55,716 bases of DNA from Nanobdellota archaeon (GTDB lineage Archaea; Nanobdellota; Nanobdellia; Pacearchaeales; GW2011-AR1), in assembly GCA_030611805.1 (NCBI GenBank), contig JAUWPB010000004.1, positions 1-55,716 on the forward strand, written 5' to 3'. Below the pieces are notes generated by a model, which saw nothing but the letters and a program-made list of their open reading frames with translations, made no database searches and had not been told where the DNA came from. The position numbers and the translations under genes were made by a program. Positions 27,448 to 37,615 of this stretch are shown in pieces; positions within the stretch are counted from its first letter, which is position 1, and each line of letters begins with the position of its first letter.

Positions 27448-28653
27448 ATGTTTAATGATATTAAAGTTGGATTTCTTAGCGCAACAAGTTCTATAAAAAG
27501 AGGGAACAAAAAAACTTTAGGATTTATTGTTTTTGTTTTGGCTCTTATTTTTATAAATTTAGTGTTTTTGCCTTCAATGATTGGAGGTCTGATGGGCATG
27601 ATGACTGGCTTCATGCAATATTCTTATGGAGATATTGTTATTGAACCGAGCATGGATAACGCTTATATTAATAATGCAGATAATGTTTTGCAAAAAGTGA
27701 GGGCGATTCCGGGTGTTACGTTTGCAACAAAAAGGTTAGATGCAGGAGCTTCCATTCAATACAAACAGAAAGTTGTTGGTTCATCTATAAAAGGAATCTT
27801 GCCCTCTGAAGAGCATGGCATTTCAAACTATCCATTTATTATAAGTGAGGGAGAATTCTTAGGCGGACTTTCACGAGCTGAAATTATCATCGGGGCTATG
27901 CTTGTAGAAGGTTATTTTGGTTCTGAAATTTATGATAATCTGGGCGGGGTAAGAGTGGGCTCTCATGTTGATGTAACCTACAGCAACGGTGTGGTGAGAA
28001 CCTACAAAGTCAAAGGAATAATGGAAGGAACATTTGAGCTTGTTGATTTAAACGCTTTAGTTCATTATAAAGAAATTGAAGATGTATTTGGTCTTGATGA
28101 AAGCAAGGCAACAAGCATTGTTGTAAGGGTGAGAAACCCTGATGTTTTAGCAAAGGTAAAAGAGAAAATAATTGCCGCAGGAGTCAATGAACCAGTTTTT
28201 ACAGCAGATGAGAAATCAGATGCATTAATGCGACAGGCAATGCAAAGTATAGACCTGATAAATGTTGTTTCTAAATATGTTAGTTTAATTGTCGGGGCAG
28301 CGTTAATTTTAATTATAATTTATATTAATGTCTTGAACAGAAAAAAAGAAATAGGTATTTTGAAAGCAGTTGGCATTTCTCCTGGTTCAATAGTAATATC
28401 TTACGCATTTATCAGCATGTTCTATGTTTCACTTGGAGTTTTAGCAGGATTGGTTTTGTATTTTCTTCTTATGTTTTATTTTACTGTAAACCCTGTAACA
28501 TTTTATGAAAATATAACAATTATTCCGGAGATTCAGGGAGAATTAGTAATTCAAAGTATTTTTACCATGCTTATCATGTCAGTTATTGCGGGGACGCTTC
28601 CTGCCTGGAGAGTTTCAAAAGAAAATATATTGGAGGCAATTTGGGGGAGATGA
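27448..28653 (+). CDS. MacB/FtsX-like ABC transporter permease
   Basis: N-terminal TM, periplasmic domain, YINVLNRKKEIGILKAVGISPGSIVISY. Confidence 0.88.
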   Translation: MFNDIKVGFLSATSSIKRGNKKTLGFIVFVLALIFINLVFLPSMIGGLMGMMTGFMQYSYGDIVIEPSMDNAYINNADNVLQKVRAIPGVTFATKRLDAGASIQYKQKVVGSSIKGILPSEEHGISNYPFIISEGEFLGGLSRAEIIIGAMLVEGYFGSEIYDNLGGVRVGSHVDVTYSNGVVRTYKVKGIMEGTFELVDLNALVHYKEIEDVFGLDESKATSIVVRVRNPDVLAKVKEKIIAAGVNEPVFTADEKSDALMRQAMQSIDLINVVSKYVSLIVGAALILIIIYINVLNRKKEIGILKAVGISPGSIVISYAFISMFYVSLGVLAGLVLYFLLMFYFTVNPVTFYENITIIPEIQGELVIQSIFTMLIMSVIAGTLPAWRVSKENILEAIWGR

Positions 28654-29090
28654 TGGAAACAAGAAAAGCAACTAAAAAAGATATTCCGAAGATGTTTAAA
28701 ATTTTAAAAACCAATAGCCCAAAATATCCTAAGAAATTAGCTTTGCAAGAGTTAAATGAAATGTTTTCTAAATCTTTTCTAAAACCGACTTATATTGTTG
28801 TGGAAGATAAAAAAGAAATTTTGGGCTTTGGAGGCTTTATTCCTTCATGGATAGATTATAGGGTATTCAATATTTTTTGGGTCAATATAAATCCAAAATA
28901 TAAAAATAGAGGAACTGGCTCTAAATTAATAAAAGAGATAATAAATCAAATAAAAAAGTATAAGAAACCAAAACCAAAAATGATTTTAATCTCAACAAAA
29001 ATTCCGAAATTCTATGAAAAATTTGGATTCAAAAAAACAACCTCAAAATATGATAGAAATTATATTTTAATGGAGAAAAAACTAAAATGA
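28641..29090 (+). CDS. GNAT N-acetyltransferase
   Basis: INPKYKNRGTGSKLIKEI acetyl-CoA motif. Confidence 0.85.
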   Translation: MGEMMETRKATKKDIPKMFKILKTNSPKYPKKLALQELNEMFSKSFLKPTYIVVEDKKEILGFGGFIPSWIDYRVFNIFWVNINPKYKNRGTGSKLIKEIINQIKKYKKPKPKMILISTKIPKFYEKFGFKKTTSKYDRNYILMEKKLK

Positions 29091-29785
29091 AAGATAAACC
29101 AATGATAAAAATAAAAAATATGAAAAGATATTATAAAACAGGAAGTGTAATAGTCAAAGCTCTTAATGGAGTTTCGTTTGAAATAAAACAAGGAGAGTTT
29201 ATTGCGATTATGGGGGCAAGTGGAAGCGGGAAGACCACGATGTTGAGAATTCTTGGATTGCTTGATAAACCAACAAAAGGAGAATATACAATTAATAATC
29301 TTAATGTTGTTGATTTGCCAGAAGAAGAAAAAGGGTATTACAGGTTGACACAATTAGGTTATGTGTTTCAGGATTATGCATTGATTAATGAAATGAGTGC
29401 CGAGGAGAATGTTTATATTTTATCTCTTATGGAAGGGAAATCAAAACAAGAATCTATTTCCACATCTAAGGAAGCTTTGGAGAAAGTTGGATTAGGAGAT
29501 AAATTAAACAGAGTTCCTGACCAGCTTTCTGGAGGGGAAAAGCAAAGAGTTGCTGTTGCAAGAGCCATAGCCAAAAAACCAAAGATATTATTTGCAGATG
29601 AACCTTGCGCTAATCTTGACACCCACACATCTGAACAAGTTTTAGAAGTTCTCAGAAATTTAAATAAAAATTTTAGACAGACAATTGTGATGGTTACACA
29701 CGAACCCTGGCATACAAAATATGTTTCAAGAATTATAAAGCTTAAAGATGGTTTGATTGTTAGTGATAAGAAGTTGCGGAAGTAG
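29087..29785 (+). CDS. MacB/LolD-like ABC ATP-binding protein
   Basis: GASGSGKTT, LSGGEKQRVAVARAI, ILFADEP. Confidence 0.95.
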   Translation: MKDKPMIKIKNMKRYYKTGSVIVKALNGVSFEIKQGEFIAIMGASGSGKTTMLRILGLLDKPTKGEYTINNLNVVDLPEEEKGYYRLTQLGYVFQDYALINEMSAEENVYILSLMEGKSKQESISTSKEALEKVGLGDKLNRVPDQLSGGEKQRVAVARAIAKKPKILFADEPCANLDTHTSEQVLEVLRNLNKNFRQTIVMVTHEPWHTKYVSRIIKLKDGLIVSDKKLRK

Positions 29786-29841
29786 ATTATCAAGAACATA
29801 ATTCTTTTTTAAGCAAAATTTAAAAACCTTTTAATTTTGTT

Positions 29842-30384
29842 TTGTTCATGAACAAATTAGCAATCTTTATAATTGCATTAATTTTGTTAATTGGGTTATG
29901 GGTTGGCGGAAAAATGACAGATACAAATACAAAAGTTAAATTAGAAACAAATCACGGCGATATAATTATTGAGTTTTATAGTGAGATGCCTGTCACAGCA
30001 GGAAATTTCAAAAAGCTTGTTGAACAGGGATTTTATGACGGAGTAATTTTTCATAGAGTGATTGACGGATTTATGCTTCAGGGCGGAGACCCTGCCGGAA
30101 CTGGAATGGGTGGTCCGGGATATACTATCAAAGATGAATTTACAAAAACAGATTTAGACAAAAATAATCGCGGAACAATTTCAATGGCAAATGCAGGACC
30201 AAACACTGGCGGGAGTCAGTTTTTTATAAATCTGGTTGATAATAATTTTTTAGATGGAAAACACCCTGTTTTTGGCAAAGTTGTGGAAGGTATGGATATC
30301 GTCGATAAAATCGCAAAAGTCCAGAAAAATTCACAAGATAAACCCTTGAAAGATGTTATAATTCTCAAGGCTTTTTTAATTTAA
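29842..30384 (+). CDS. Cyclophilin-type peptidyl-prolyl isomerase with N-terminal TM
   Basis: [34 protein letters not shown]. Confidence 0.95.
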   Translation: MFMNKLAIFIIALILLIGLWVGGKMTDTNTKVKLETNHGDIIIEFYSEMPVTAGNFKKLVEQGFYDGVIFHRVIDGFMLQGGDPAGTGMGGPGYTIKDEFTKTDLDKNNRGTISMANAGPNTGGSQFFINLVDNNFLDGKHPVFGKVVEGMDIVDKIAKVQKNSQDKPLKDVIILKAFLI

Positions 30385-30510
30385 ATCTATTTTCTAAAAA
30401 AGAGTATAAAAGCTTTATTGGTTACTAATAAGTGAAAAATTATGCCCACAAGCTTTAAAAGACAACATTTCTTTTTAGTTTGACTTAAATTAAATATTGA
30501 GGTTAAAAAA

Positions 30511-30753
30511 ATGACAGAAGAAAACGAAACTAATGAATCTGAGGAAGCAAAAGAAGAGACTTCAGAAGAACAAGTAGAAACTCCTTCAGAAACAACTGAA
30601 GAAGCTCCGGAAGTTACTGAAACAAGTGAAGAGTCTGCTGAAGAATCTGAAGAGCCTAAAAAAGAAGAAGAAAGTTCTGAAGAAGAAACTCCTTCAGAAG
30701 AACCAGAAGTTCCTGCTGAAACAGAAGAAAAAACACCAGAAGATTCTGAATAA
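30511..30753 (+). CDS. Highly acidic low-complexity protein
   Basis: 80 aa almost entirely E/S/T/P/V; preceded by TATA-like element and GAGG. Confidence 0.6.
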   Translation: MTEENETNESEEAKEETSEEQVETPSETTEEAPEVTETSEESAEESEEPKKEEESSEEETPSEEPEVPAETEEKTPEDSE

Positions 30754-30783
30754 ATTTATTTTTTATTTTATTTTATTTTATTT

Positions 30784-31053
30784 TTATTCTTCTTCTTTTT
30801 TGCAAAAACTTTTTGTTGTACTTACAATCCAGTCCAAATTTAATGTCAGATGTATTAATACTATAACTGCCATTACAACTCCACTCCAATCATGGAAATT
30901 TGAAATTAAAGGCATTGGAAGATCTCTGTAAGACAAACTTATTCCTAAAAATTCTCTAAATCCTGTAAATTTGAAAATCCCGGTTAAAGTAACTATTAAA
31001 AAACTTATGCCGAGACCAATATCTAAAATATATTTTATTGTGTTCTTTTCCAT
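30784..31053 (-). CDS. DUF4405-like small membrane protein
   Basis: Three TMs; HDWSGVVMAVIVLIHLTLNLDWI. Confidence 0.75.
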   Translation of the reverse strand: MEKNTIKYILDIGLGISFLIVTLTGIFKFTGFREFLGISLSYRDLPMPLISNFHDWSGVVMAVIVLIHLTLNLDWIVSTTKSFCKKEEE

Positions 31054-31170
31054 TTCACTTTTTTATTTTATATAAATCCTATAACATAATTTATCATTTC
31101 TAACTCGCACCCCTCTTAGTTTACTAAAGAAGCAAGGATATTTAATGGTTTTTGTTTTTGGAAGAGAACT

Positions 31171-31915
31171 TTATTTTAATGCTTCAATAATTAAAATATA
31201 TGGTTTATGAATATACTTTTTCCAATTGTATTTTGGATATTTTTTTATTCCTTCTTTTAGAATGCTTAATGAAGACCATTTTATATCTTTAAAACCAGCT
31301 TCCCTAAGACAGGTTTCATAAGTATTTTTTGACCAATGATATGTTTTGAAAGAACATACTTCTTTCATATTGTCATATAATCTTACTGTGAGTTCATCTC
31401 CTTCTTTAAGAGGCTCTAAACCTTCTACTTTTGCGCCAAACTCTTTAACATCCTTAATAGGATTTGTTGGGCTTTGATTTAGTGTGACAAACTTTCCACC
31501 TTTCTTTAGGTTCATATAAATATTTTTACACATTTGCAGAAGTTCTTCTTTTGTTTTTGAGTAATGCAATAAGAAAGCTGAAATAACTATATCAAATTCT
31601 TTTATCTCCCCCAATTTTATAACATCTCCTACAAGATATTTAATATCTAATTTTTCTTGTAGAGTTTTATTCTTAGCAAGTTTAATCATTTCTTCAGAAA
31701 GATCTATTCCTAGAACTTCTTTAGCACCTTTTTTTTTAAATTTCCTTGAGAAATTTCCATCTCCACAAGCTAAGTCAAGAATTGTTTTTCCACTAACATT
31801 TCCCACTAACATTTCCCACCTTCTTAATAAAACTTGGATTAATAATATAAACTCTCTCTAAACGGCTTTCTTCTGAATCAGTATATCCTTCAGCGATTTT
31901 GTCATATTCTGCCAT
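31171..31915 (-). pseudogene. Class I SAM methyltransferase, frameshifted near N-terminus
   Basis: ILDLACGDGNFSRKF motif; N-terminal MAEYDKIAEGYTDSEESRLERVYIINPSFIKKVGNVSGK in another frame; 13-bp tandem duplication at 31792-31817. Confidence 0.8.
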
Positions 31916-31955
31916 TAGGTTAAATAGGTTATTATTTTTATAAACTTAAGGGTTT

Positions 31956-32942
31956 TTGTTTTTAGAGGGTTTGAAAAACTATTTTTATTTTCAACAAATT
32001 TATATACTTTATTTACAATTTTTTATTATGGGGTGGAAAATATTTTTGAGTCTGGTTTTTATTATGTTTGCAGTTAGCACACTTGTCCTGTATTGGTTTG
32101 TCCCATTTAAAATAACTGAGTTTGGAATAAAACCCGGGAATTCTAATTTTAGTTTGAATAGTTATGAAGGAGAAAACATGCAGTTCTATGCAAACATGAG
32201 ATATCCTGATTCAAGAATTTCTTATAAAATTATTTCTTGTCCGTTGCAGAAGAAAGACGACATGGAAAGGGCGTTTGAGATAATTTCAAATAAGAGTGTG
32301 CTGGAATTTTATCCCTTAGAATATAATGAAGAAATTTCTGTGACTTGTGACAGCAGAAACAAAATTGAAGAGGGCTTATTTATTGCAGGTGAAGGGGGAC
32401 CGACGAATATAACTAAAGCCGGAGAATTTTATGTTATTTTTCACGGAAAGATTTTGTTGATAAAAGAATCCACATGCGAAAGACCAAACATTGCATTACA
32501 TGAACTTTTGCATGCCTTGGGGTTTAATCATTCTAAGAATTCTAATAATATTATGTATTATATTAGTAAATGCAAACAAACTATTGGTCAGGACCAAATA
32601 GATTTAATAAACAAACTTTATTCTATTCCAAGCTATCCTGACCTTGCTTTTGAAAATGTGTCTGCAATTATGCACGGAAGATATTTAGACACTAATATAA
32701 GTATTAAAAATAACGGACTTAAAGATGCCGAAGAAGTTAGAATATTAATTTATGCTGATGAAAAATTTGTAAAAGAAATTGATTTGGATGCTCTGAAAGT
32801 TGGACATGGAATAACAATAATTTTAAGCAATGTTTGGGTTAAAGAAATAAATGTTGGGGAATTGAAATTTTTTATAGATTCTAATTTTAGTGAATTGGAA
32901 AAAAATAATAATGTGATTGTTTTAGAGATAAAGAAGAATTAA
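31956..32942 (+). CDS. Membrane-anchored matrixin-like zinc metalloprotease with CARDB-like C-terminal domain
   Basis: HELLHALGFNHSKN (HExxHxxGxxH). Confidence 0.8.
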   Translation: MFLEGLKNYFYFQQIYILYLQFFIMGWKIFLSLVFIMFAVSTLVLYWFVPFKITEFGIKPGNSNFSLNSYEGENMQFYANMRYPDSRISYKIISCPLQKKDDMERAFEIISNKSVLEFYPLEYNEEISVTCDSRNKIEEGLFIAGEGGPTNITKAGEFYVIFHGKILLIKESTCERPNIALHELLHALGFNHSKNSNNIMYYISKCKQTIGQDQIDLINKLYSIPSYPDLAFENVSAIMHGRYLDTNISIKNNGLKDAEEVRILIYADEKFVKEIDLDALKVGHGITIILSNVWVKEINVGELKFFIDSNFSELEKNNNVIVLEIKKN

Positions 32943-33003
32943 TAGTTCTGGATTTTTAATCCTCTGAAAAAAAAGAAAAAAAAGAAATAGAAAACAAAAG
33001 GAA

Positions 33004-33093
33004 TTAGTCACCTAGTTCCATATCGTCGATATCCATATCAATATCGTCTTCAAAAAATTCTCCTTGAGAGATTTTGTTTGAGTTATCCTCCAT
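33004..33093 (-). CDS. Putative 29-aa acidic small protein (not in ORF track)
   Basis: MEDNSNKISQGEFFEDDIDMDIDDMELGD* with upstream GAGG. Confidence 0.4.
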   Translation of the reverse strand: MEDNSNKISQGEFFEDDIDMDIDDMELGD

Positions 33094-33327
33094 TTTAACC
33101 TCGTTTTTGTTGCTCCTTATAGAAAAAATTAGTTTTTAAATATTTCTATGATGGTGTGTGGAAGAGAATGTTTTGAGATTGGAAAATCCCTCCACTATAA
33201 CTCACTCCCAGAGAAGTCGTTATTAATCTTAAATGTTTGTCGCTTCTCTAAAAGTTCGGATTCGAATATTAAACTTTTTTGTGTTTAGCAAACCTGTGTA
33301 AAAAATGGGGCATAAAGCCCCATGTAA

Positions 33328-33529
33328 TCCCTCCACCCAGATTCGAACTGGGGATCTCCCGGGGTCTGTTGAACATTATGGCTTTTAGGGTTTCATTTAA
33401 TTTCCTTAACGGAATATCCACCTTAGATATCAGCCCTGAGCCTAAATTAATAGGAGGGGTTGATAAGGGGAACCTTGGTTCCCTTTATTTATCTACAGCC
33501 AGGCGCTCTAACCACTGAGCTATGGAGGG
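33328..33529 (-). tRNA. tRNA-Tyr(GTA) with about 129-nt intron (about 33364-33492)
   Basis: CCCTCCATAGCTCAGTGGTTAGAGCGCCTGGCTGTAG | intron | CCCGGGAGATCCCCAGTTCGAATCTGGGTGGAGGGA. Confidence 0.88.
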
Positions 33530-33682
33530 ATAATCTGTAACTCACCAAAAAAGATTGGCAAGATACATATTTTAGAGAGACATATTGAGTTTAAAAAAAC
33601 TTCTGTTAAACATAAGCCAAAGTTAAAAGAGATTTCTAAACAAAACATTTAAAAGTAATGTTTTGTTATAAAATATTATAAA

Positions 33683-33919
33683 ATGGTAAAAGCAATTTTT
33701 GAAATTCCTGAAAAAGAAAACAGAATATTAACAATTGTTAAAGGTCAGCATGGATTTAGCACTAAAGAACAAGCCTGTGTTTTTATTATAGGAGAGCATG
33801 AGCAGAGTTTAGAACCTCAATTAAGACCCGAATTTATTAAAAAGATGGAAAAAATAGAAAAAGAAAAAGGAATCCCTTTTAAGAATATAAAAGAGTTGAG
33901 AAAATTAACTGGGGAATAA
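33683..33919 (+). CDS. DUF2683-like antitoxin
   Basis: KGQHGFSTKEQACVFII..., adjacent to RelE-like ORF. Confidence 0.65.
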   Translation: MVKAIFEIPEKENRILTIVKGQHGFSTKEQACVFIIGEHEQSLEPQLRPEFIKKMEKIEKEKGIPFKNIKELRKLTGE

Positions 33920-33920
33920 A

Positions 33921-34190
33921 ATGTATCACTACATGATACAGCCAAATCTTCAAAAGATTATGCTTAAATTATTTAGAAAAGATAATCAAACAAGAGAGAG
34001 AATAATTAAAAAAATAAATGAGATTATTAATTCAGGAGATATTGAGCATTATAAAAATCTAAAAAAACCCCTGCAACATTTAAAGAGGGTTCAGATTAGA
34101 GAAAATGTTTTAGTTTTCAAATATGACAAAACAAATAAATTAATATCATTTGAGGACTTTGACCACCATAATAAAATCTATTTAAAATAA
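33921..34190 (+). CDS. RelE/ParE-superfamily-like toxin
   Basis: Size and pattern: LQHLKRVQIRENVLVFKYDKTNKLISFEDFDHHNKIY. Confidence 0.7.
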   Translation: MYHYMIQPNLQKIMLKLFRKDNQTRERIIKKINEIINSGDIEHYKNLKKPLQHLKRVQIRENVLVFKYDKTNKLISFEDFDHHNKIYLK

Positions 34191-34225
34191 GAGAGTTTAT
34201 GTTTTTAAAATTATTTGTTGGGGTA

Positions 34226-34699
34226 TTAGATATTCATAGCCATTGTAATGTCTGCAGAGATTAATCCTGATTTCTTATAAAATGCAATTGCTTTTTTATT
34301 CTTATAGGAAATATTTGCTTTAAGTCTTTTCAAATTTTTATTCTTGGCCCACTTTTTAAATTCAACTACTAACTTCTCTCCTAATCCCTTGCCTCTATGT
34401 TCTTTATCCACAAACATATGTTCTAATTCTGCATACCTTGATTCTTTTCTTCCTGTTTCATCTTCTAGAATTAATCCAATTAGGTATCCTACAACTTTAT
34501 TATCAATCTTAATTACAATTCCACAACTCTCTTTAGAAGTAATTCTTTCTTTGATTTCATTTATTCCTTCTTTACTGAAATTCCAATCTGGATTAATATT
34601 ATCATCGTATCCTTGTTTTATTTCATATAAAAAAAGTTTTTTATTTAATGCTTGGATAGAAGAAAAATCATCAAGTGTTGCTTTCTTTATTTCAACCAT
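34226..34699 (-). CDS. GNAT N-acetyltransferase
   Basis: MFVDKEHRGKGLGEKLVVEFKKWA. Confidence 0.88.
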   Translation of the reverse strand: MVEIKKATLDDFSSIQALNKKLFLYEIKQGYDDNINPDWNFSKEGINEIKERITSKESCGIVIKIDNKVVGYLIGLILEDETGRKESRYAELEHMFVDKEHRGKGLGEKLVVEFKKWAKNKNLKRLKANISYKNKKAIAFYKKSGLISADITMAMNI

Positions 34700-34711
34700 T
34701 TTTAAAAGTTT

Positions 34712-36094
34712 TTATTCTCCATCCTCTTCTCTCTTTCTCTGTTCTGCCACAAAAAAAGCCCTGTTTGATTCTGCCTCGTGAATCTCTCCATCCCTCTCAT
34801 AGATTGCAGTCGCTGTTGGCAAGGCAAATTTCCCTAACACTCCTATCTTAGAATAAATTATATACGAAAGCATTCTGGTTTCTCCTGCTTCTAATTTTTC
34901 AAATTCCCACTCTATTCTTTTATTTTTTTCATTTATCCTCAAAGGTTTTTCTCCCCCAAATTCTTTATAGACTTTCACCAATACAGGGAACCTGTCTATA
35001 ATACTTATTCTCTCAACATATTTTTTAGCATGCACAAAAATTGAAACTTTTAATGCAAACTCCCCGCCCTTAGCCTTTACAAAAGAAACCTTTTTTCTCA
35101 GAACCAAATTTGTTTTTGAATATTGTTTTGCCAGCACAACAATTGTAACAATAAAGAATATCACCAACAAAGGAAAGAGCCAGTTAGTTTTTACAACAAT
35201 CTCCAAAGTTTCATCGGGTTTTATTCCTCTGTTCCATGTATAAAATATAGTCATGCCTTGTCTTTCAACAATGTCTGGCTGAGGACTAAAACTTGTAAAC
35301 AGCCTCGAAATAATATTCTTTTTCAGGACTGTTTCTGATTTAGCCAAAACATTTCCTTCATTTGTCTTAGACACTATCTGTGTATTTATAATAAAACCAT
35401 AATCATTTTTTGTGGTTGTCAAAAGGCTTTTTTCAACAAATTTTATAATTCCTTCCACATTTGCTTTTTCATTCTCAACGCTGATTTCTGCATTCAAAGT
35501 ATAAAACCCTGCCATTAACTTTTTGAAATCATCTTTATTTAATTCTATATGAAAATCTTTTCTTTGGTTTGGGCCGAGAGAAAAACTTTCTTCAAATTCA
35601 AAAAAAGCAGAAGAGAATTTTGTATTAATTTCTCCGAAATCAAAATTTAATTTATTATGAATATAAATTTCAAGGGAATTTGAGTCAGAATCAACTTCAC
35701 CGGAACCAATTTCAAAAGCATCTTTTAAATCTATTATTTTAAATGTCAGTTCTTCTTTTGTTTCTGAAGTGTCCTGACTCCTGATAAAATATGAAAAAGT
35801 ATAAGCTCCCCTGTGGGTGAAATCCCCTATTGGAGAAATCTTCAACTGAACATCTTTTGTCTGGAATTCGGCTATGAAAACTGTGCCAACAGGAAACATG
35901 CTAAATCCCAAAAGATTGTAAAATTCAAAATTATCTGCTACTCCAAAATTAGTTATTTCCAGTTCAAAAACAACAGGTTTCTTTAACCCGGCAATCATAA
36001 CCTCATTTGAACTCTGTTTTTCAACATTTATATTTATTGCCAAAACCGACGGCAAGACCAATAGTGCAATTAGTAAGATAAATATTTTTTTCAT
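34712..36094 (-). CDS. Secreted/membrane COG1361-like protein
   Basis: Signal peptide, beta-rich domains, TM near residue 300. Confidence 0.65.
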   Translation of the reverse strand: MKKIFILLIALLVLPSVLAININVEKQSSNEVMIAGLKKPVVFELEITNFGVADNFEFYNLLGFSMFPVGTVFIAEFQTKDVQLKISPIGDFTHRGAYTFSYFIRSQDTSETKEELTFKIIDLKDAFEIGSGEVDSDSNSLEIYIHNKLNFDFGEINTKFSSAFFEFEESFSLGPNQRKDFHIELNKDDFKKLMAGFYTLNAEISVENEKANVEGIIKFVEKSLLTTTKNDYGFIINTQIVSKTNEGNVLAKSETVLKKNIISRLFTSFSPQPDIVERQGMTIFYTWNRGIKPDETLEIVVKTNWLFPLLVIFFIVTIVVLAKQYSKTNLVLRKKVSFVKAKGGEFALKVSIFVHAKKYVERISIIDRFPVLVKVYKEFGGEKPLRINEKNKRIEWEFEKLEAGETRMLSYIIYSKIGVLGKFALPTATAIYERDGEIHEAESNRAFFVAEQRKREEDGE

Positions 36095-36137
36095 GTTAAA
36101 ATCAAAAGTAAATTATATATAAGGATTTCGGTAGTGA

Positions 36138-36488
36138 TTACAATAGGTCTCCTGTAGGAAGATTATATCTGTGGGCAAAAGAATGCAATGTTTCTCTTGA
36201 CAATCTCTTCACTTTTTTGTTTTCGCTGTATATTGCTCCATCCAGTCCACCATTTCCTCCTTTTTTTATTGAAGCAATAATTGAACTACCACCTCTTTGT
36301 TTTCTTAATGTAAAAGTATCTGAAATTATTTGTATAAGTTCCTCATGACCATTAAATTCTTCTAATCCAGGTATCAAAGTATGGTATTCTTTTTTTCTTA
36401 AACTATCTAACCAATTCAAATTATTATTTAAGTTATCAACAATTCCTGAAAGTTTTTTCTCAAGATAATTATAAATCTCCTTTTCCAT
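36138..36488 (-). CDS. Hypothetical protein
   Basis: 116-aa ORF. Confidence 0.5.
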   Translation of the reverse strand: MEKEIYNYLEKKLSGIVDNLNNNLNWLDSLRKKEYHTLIPGLEEFNGHEELIQIISDTFTLRKQRGGSSIIASIKKGGNGGLDGAIYSENKKVKRLSRETLHSFAHRYNLPTGDLL

Positions 36489-36537
36489 AGAAATATATTG
36501 CTAATTAATTTAAAAAGATTATTGTGATAAAAGAAGA

Positions 36538-37041
36538 TTACCGCTTCCCCTCTAAATCCAAATAAGCTTTTGCCTGCCCCAAAAAATCATCACAGGTTCC
36601 ACCTAATTCTTCTTCCATTTGGTCTATCCTTGAAGTTATTATCCATTTCTCATAAATACCCCTCAAAAATTTCCTAATAGCATCTCTTTCAAATTTTCCA
36701 TCATAATCTCTTATAAGGGTGCCCTTGACACTTACTTTAACCGCACCTTTATTTGTTTTTACTTTAGCATTATTTTGAGTTATCTCAACTTTTGTCAAAT
36801 CAGTTATTTCAAATCCAACTTTAATTTCAAACTTAAAATAATCAGTAACTTTTTTTGTCCCGGTCCATTCAACATCTATATTTTTTGAATCCCCTGTTAA
36901 TTTTTCTACATATTTATCTTCAGAAATATCTAATCCTGTTTCTTCTGTAAGCCATTCGTGGCAAAATTTATAAAAATCCTTGAATGAAAAAATCCCTTTA
37001 TACTTTAAACTGCTTGAAAATATTGTATCTTTTTCTGCCAT
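36538..37041 (-). CDS. Hypothetical protein
   Basis: 167-aa ORF. Confidence 0.6.
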   Translation of the reverse strand: MAEKDTIFSSSLKYKGIFSFKDFYKFCHEWLTEETGLDISEDKYVEKLTGDSKNIDVEWTGTKKVTDYFKFEIKVGFEITDLTKVEITQNNAKVKTNKGAVKVSVKGTLIRDYDGKFERDAIRKFLRGIYEKWIITSRIDQMEEELGGTCDDFLGQAKAYLDLEGKR

Positions 37042-37135
37042 CTTTTATATATCAATAAAAGTTTATTTAAATATTCTTCGGAAATCGTAAATTAATAAAC
37101 AAAATATTTATAAGATTAAGATTCCTTGATAAATA

Positions 37136-37615
37136 ATGTCAAGAGAAAAAGAGAAAACCAAAAAATATTTTATGAAGGTCAGTAATTCAAGAAAACTATA
37201 TTTGCCTATTTATCTTATGATTCTTGTCTTGATTGCGGTTATTATTTTTATAAAATATAATGATTTGAACTTAAGCACTCCTGCTCTTGTTTTAGTTGTG
37301 TTATTTATTTTATTGTCAATAAAATTTACTGAATTGCATAGATGGAGTAATTCTTATAAGATTACCAGAGATTCATTTGTTCATACTAAAGGAATTTTAA
37401 ACAGAAAAACCAGAAGCATGGATTTTCTTGCTATAAGTGATATTGAACTTAGACAAAATTTTTGGCAGAGATTACTTAATTATGGAGATGTTAGTGTTCG
37501 TTTATATTCCGGGGAAAGTGATAATCCCGCTAAAAATATTAGTAATCCTAAAAAATTTGCAGATTGTTTAGAAAAAATGATACATATTAAAAGAAGGGAG
37601 AGCTCAAATTGGTAA
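37136..37615 (+). CDS. bPH2 (YdbS/YdbT-like) membrane protein
   Basis: Two TMs then KITRDSFVHTKGILNRKTRSMDFLAISDIELRQNFWQRLLNYGDV. Confidence 0.75.
   Translation: MSREKEKTKKYFMKVSNSRKLYLPIYLMILVLIAVIIFIKYNDLNLSTPALVLVVLFILLSIKFTELHRWSNSYKITRDSFVHTKGILNRKTRSMDFLAISDIELRQNFWQRLLNYGDVSVRLYSGESDNPAKNISNPKKFADCLEKMIHIKRRESSNW

Noticed and set aside
30750-30785. (TTTTA)n run
   Set aside because: Most simply a T-rich terminator between convergent genes
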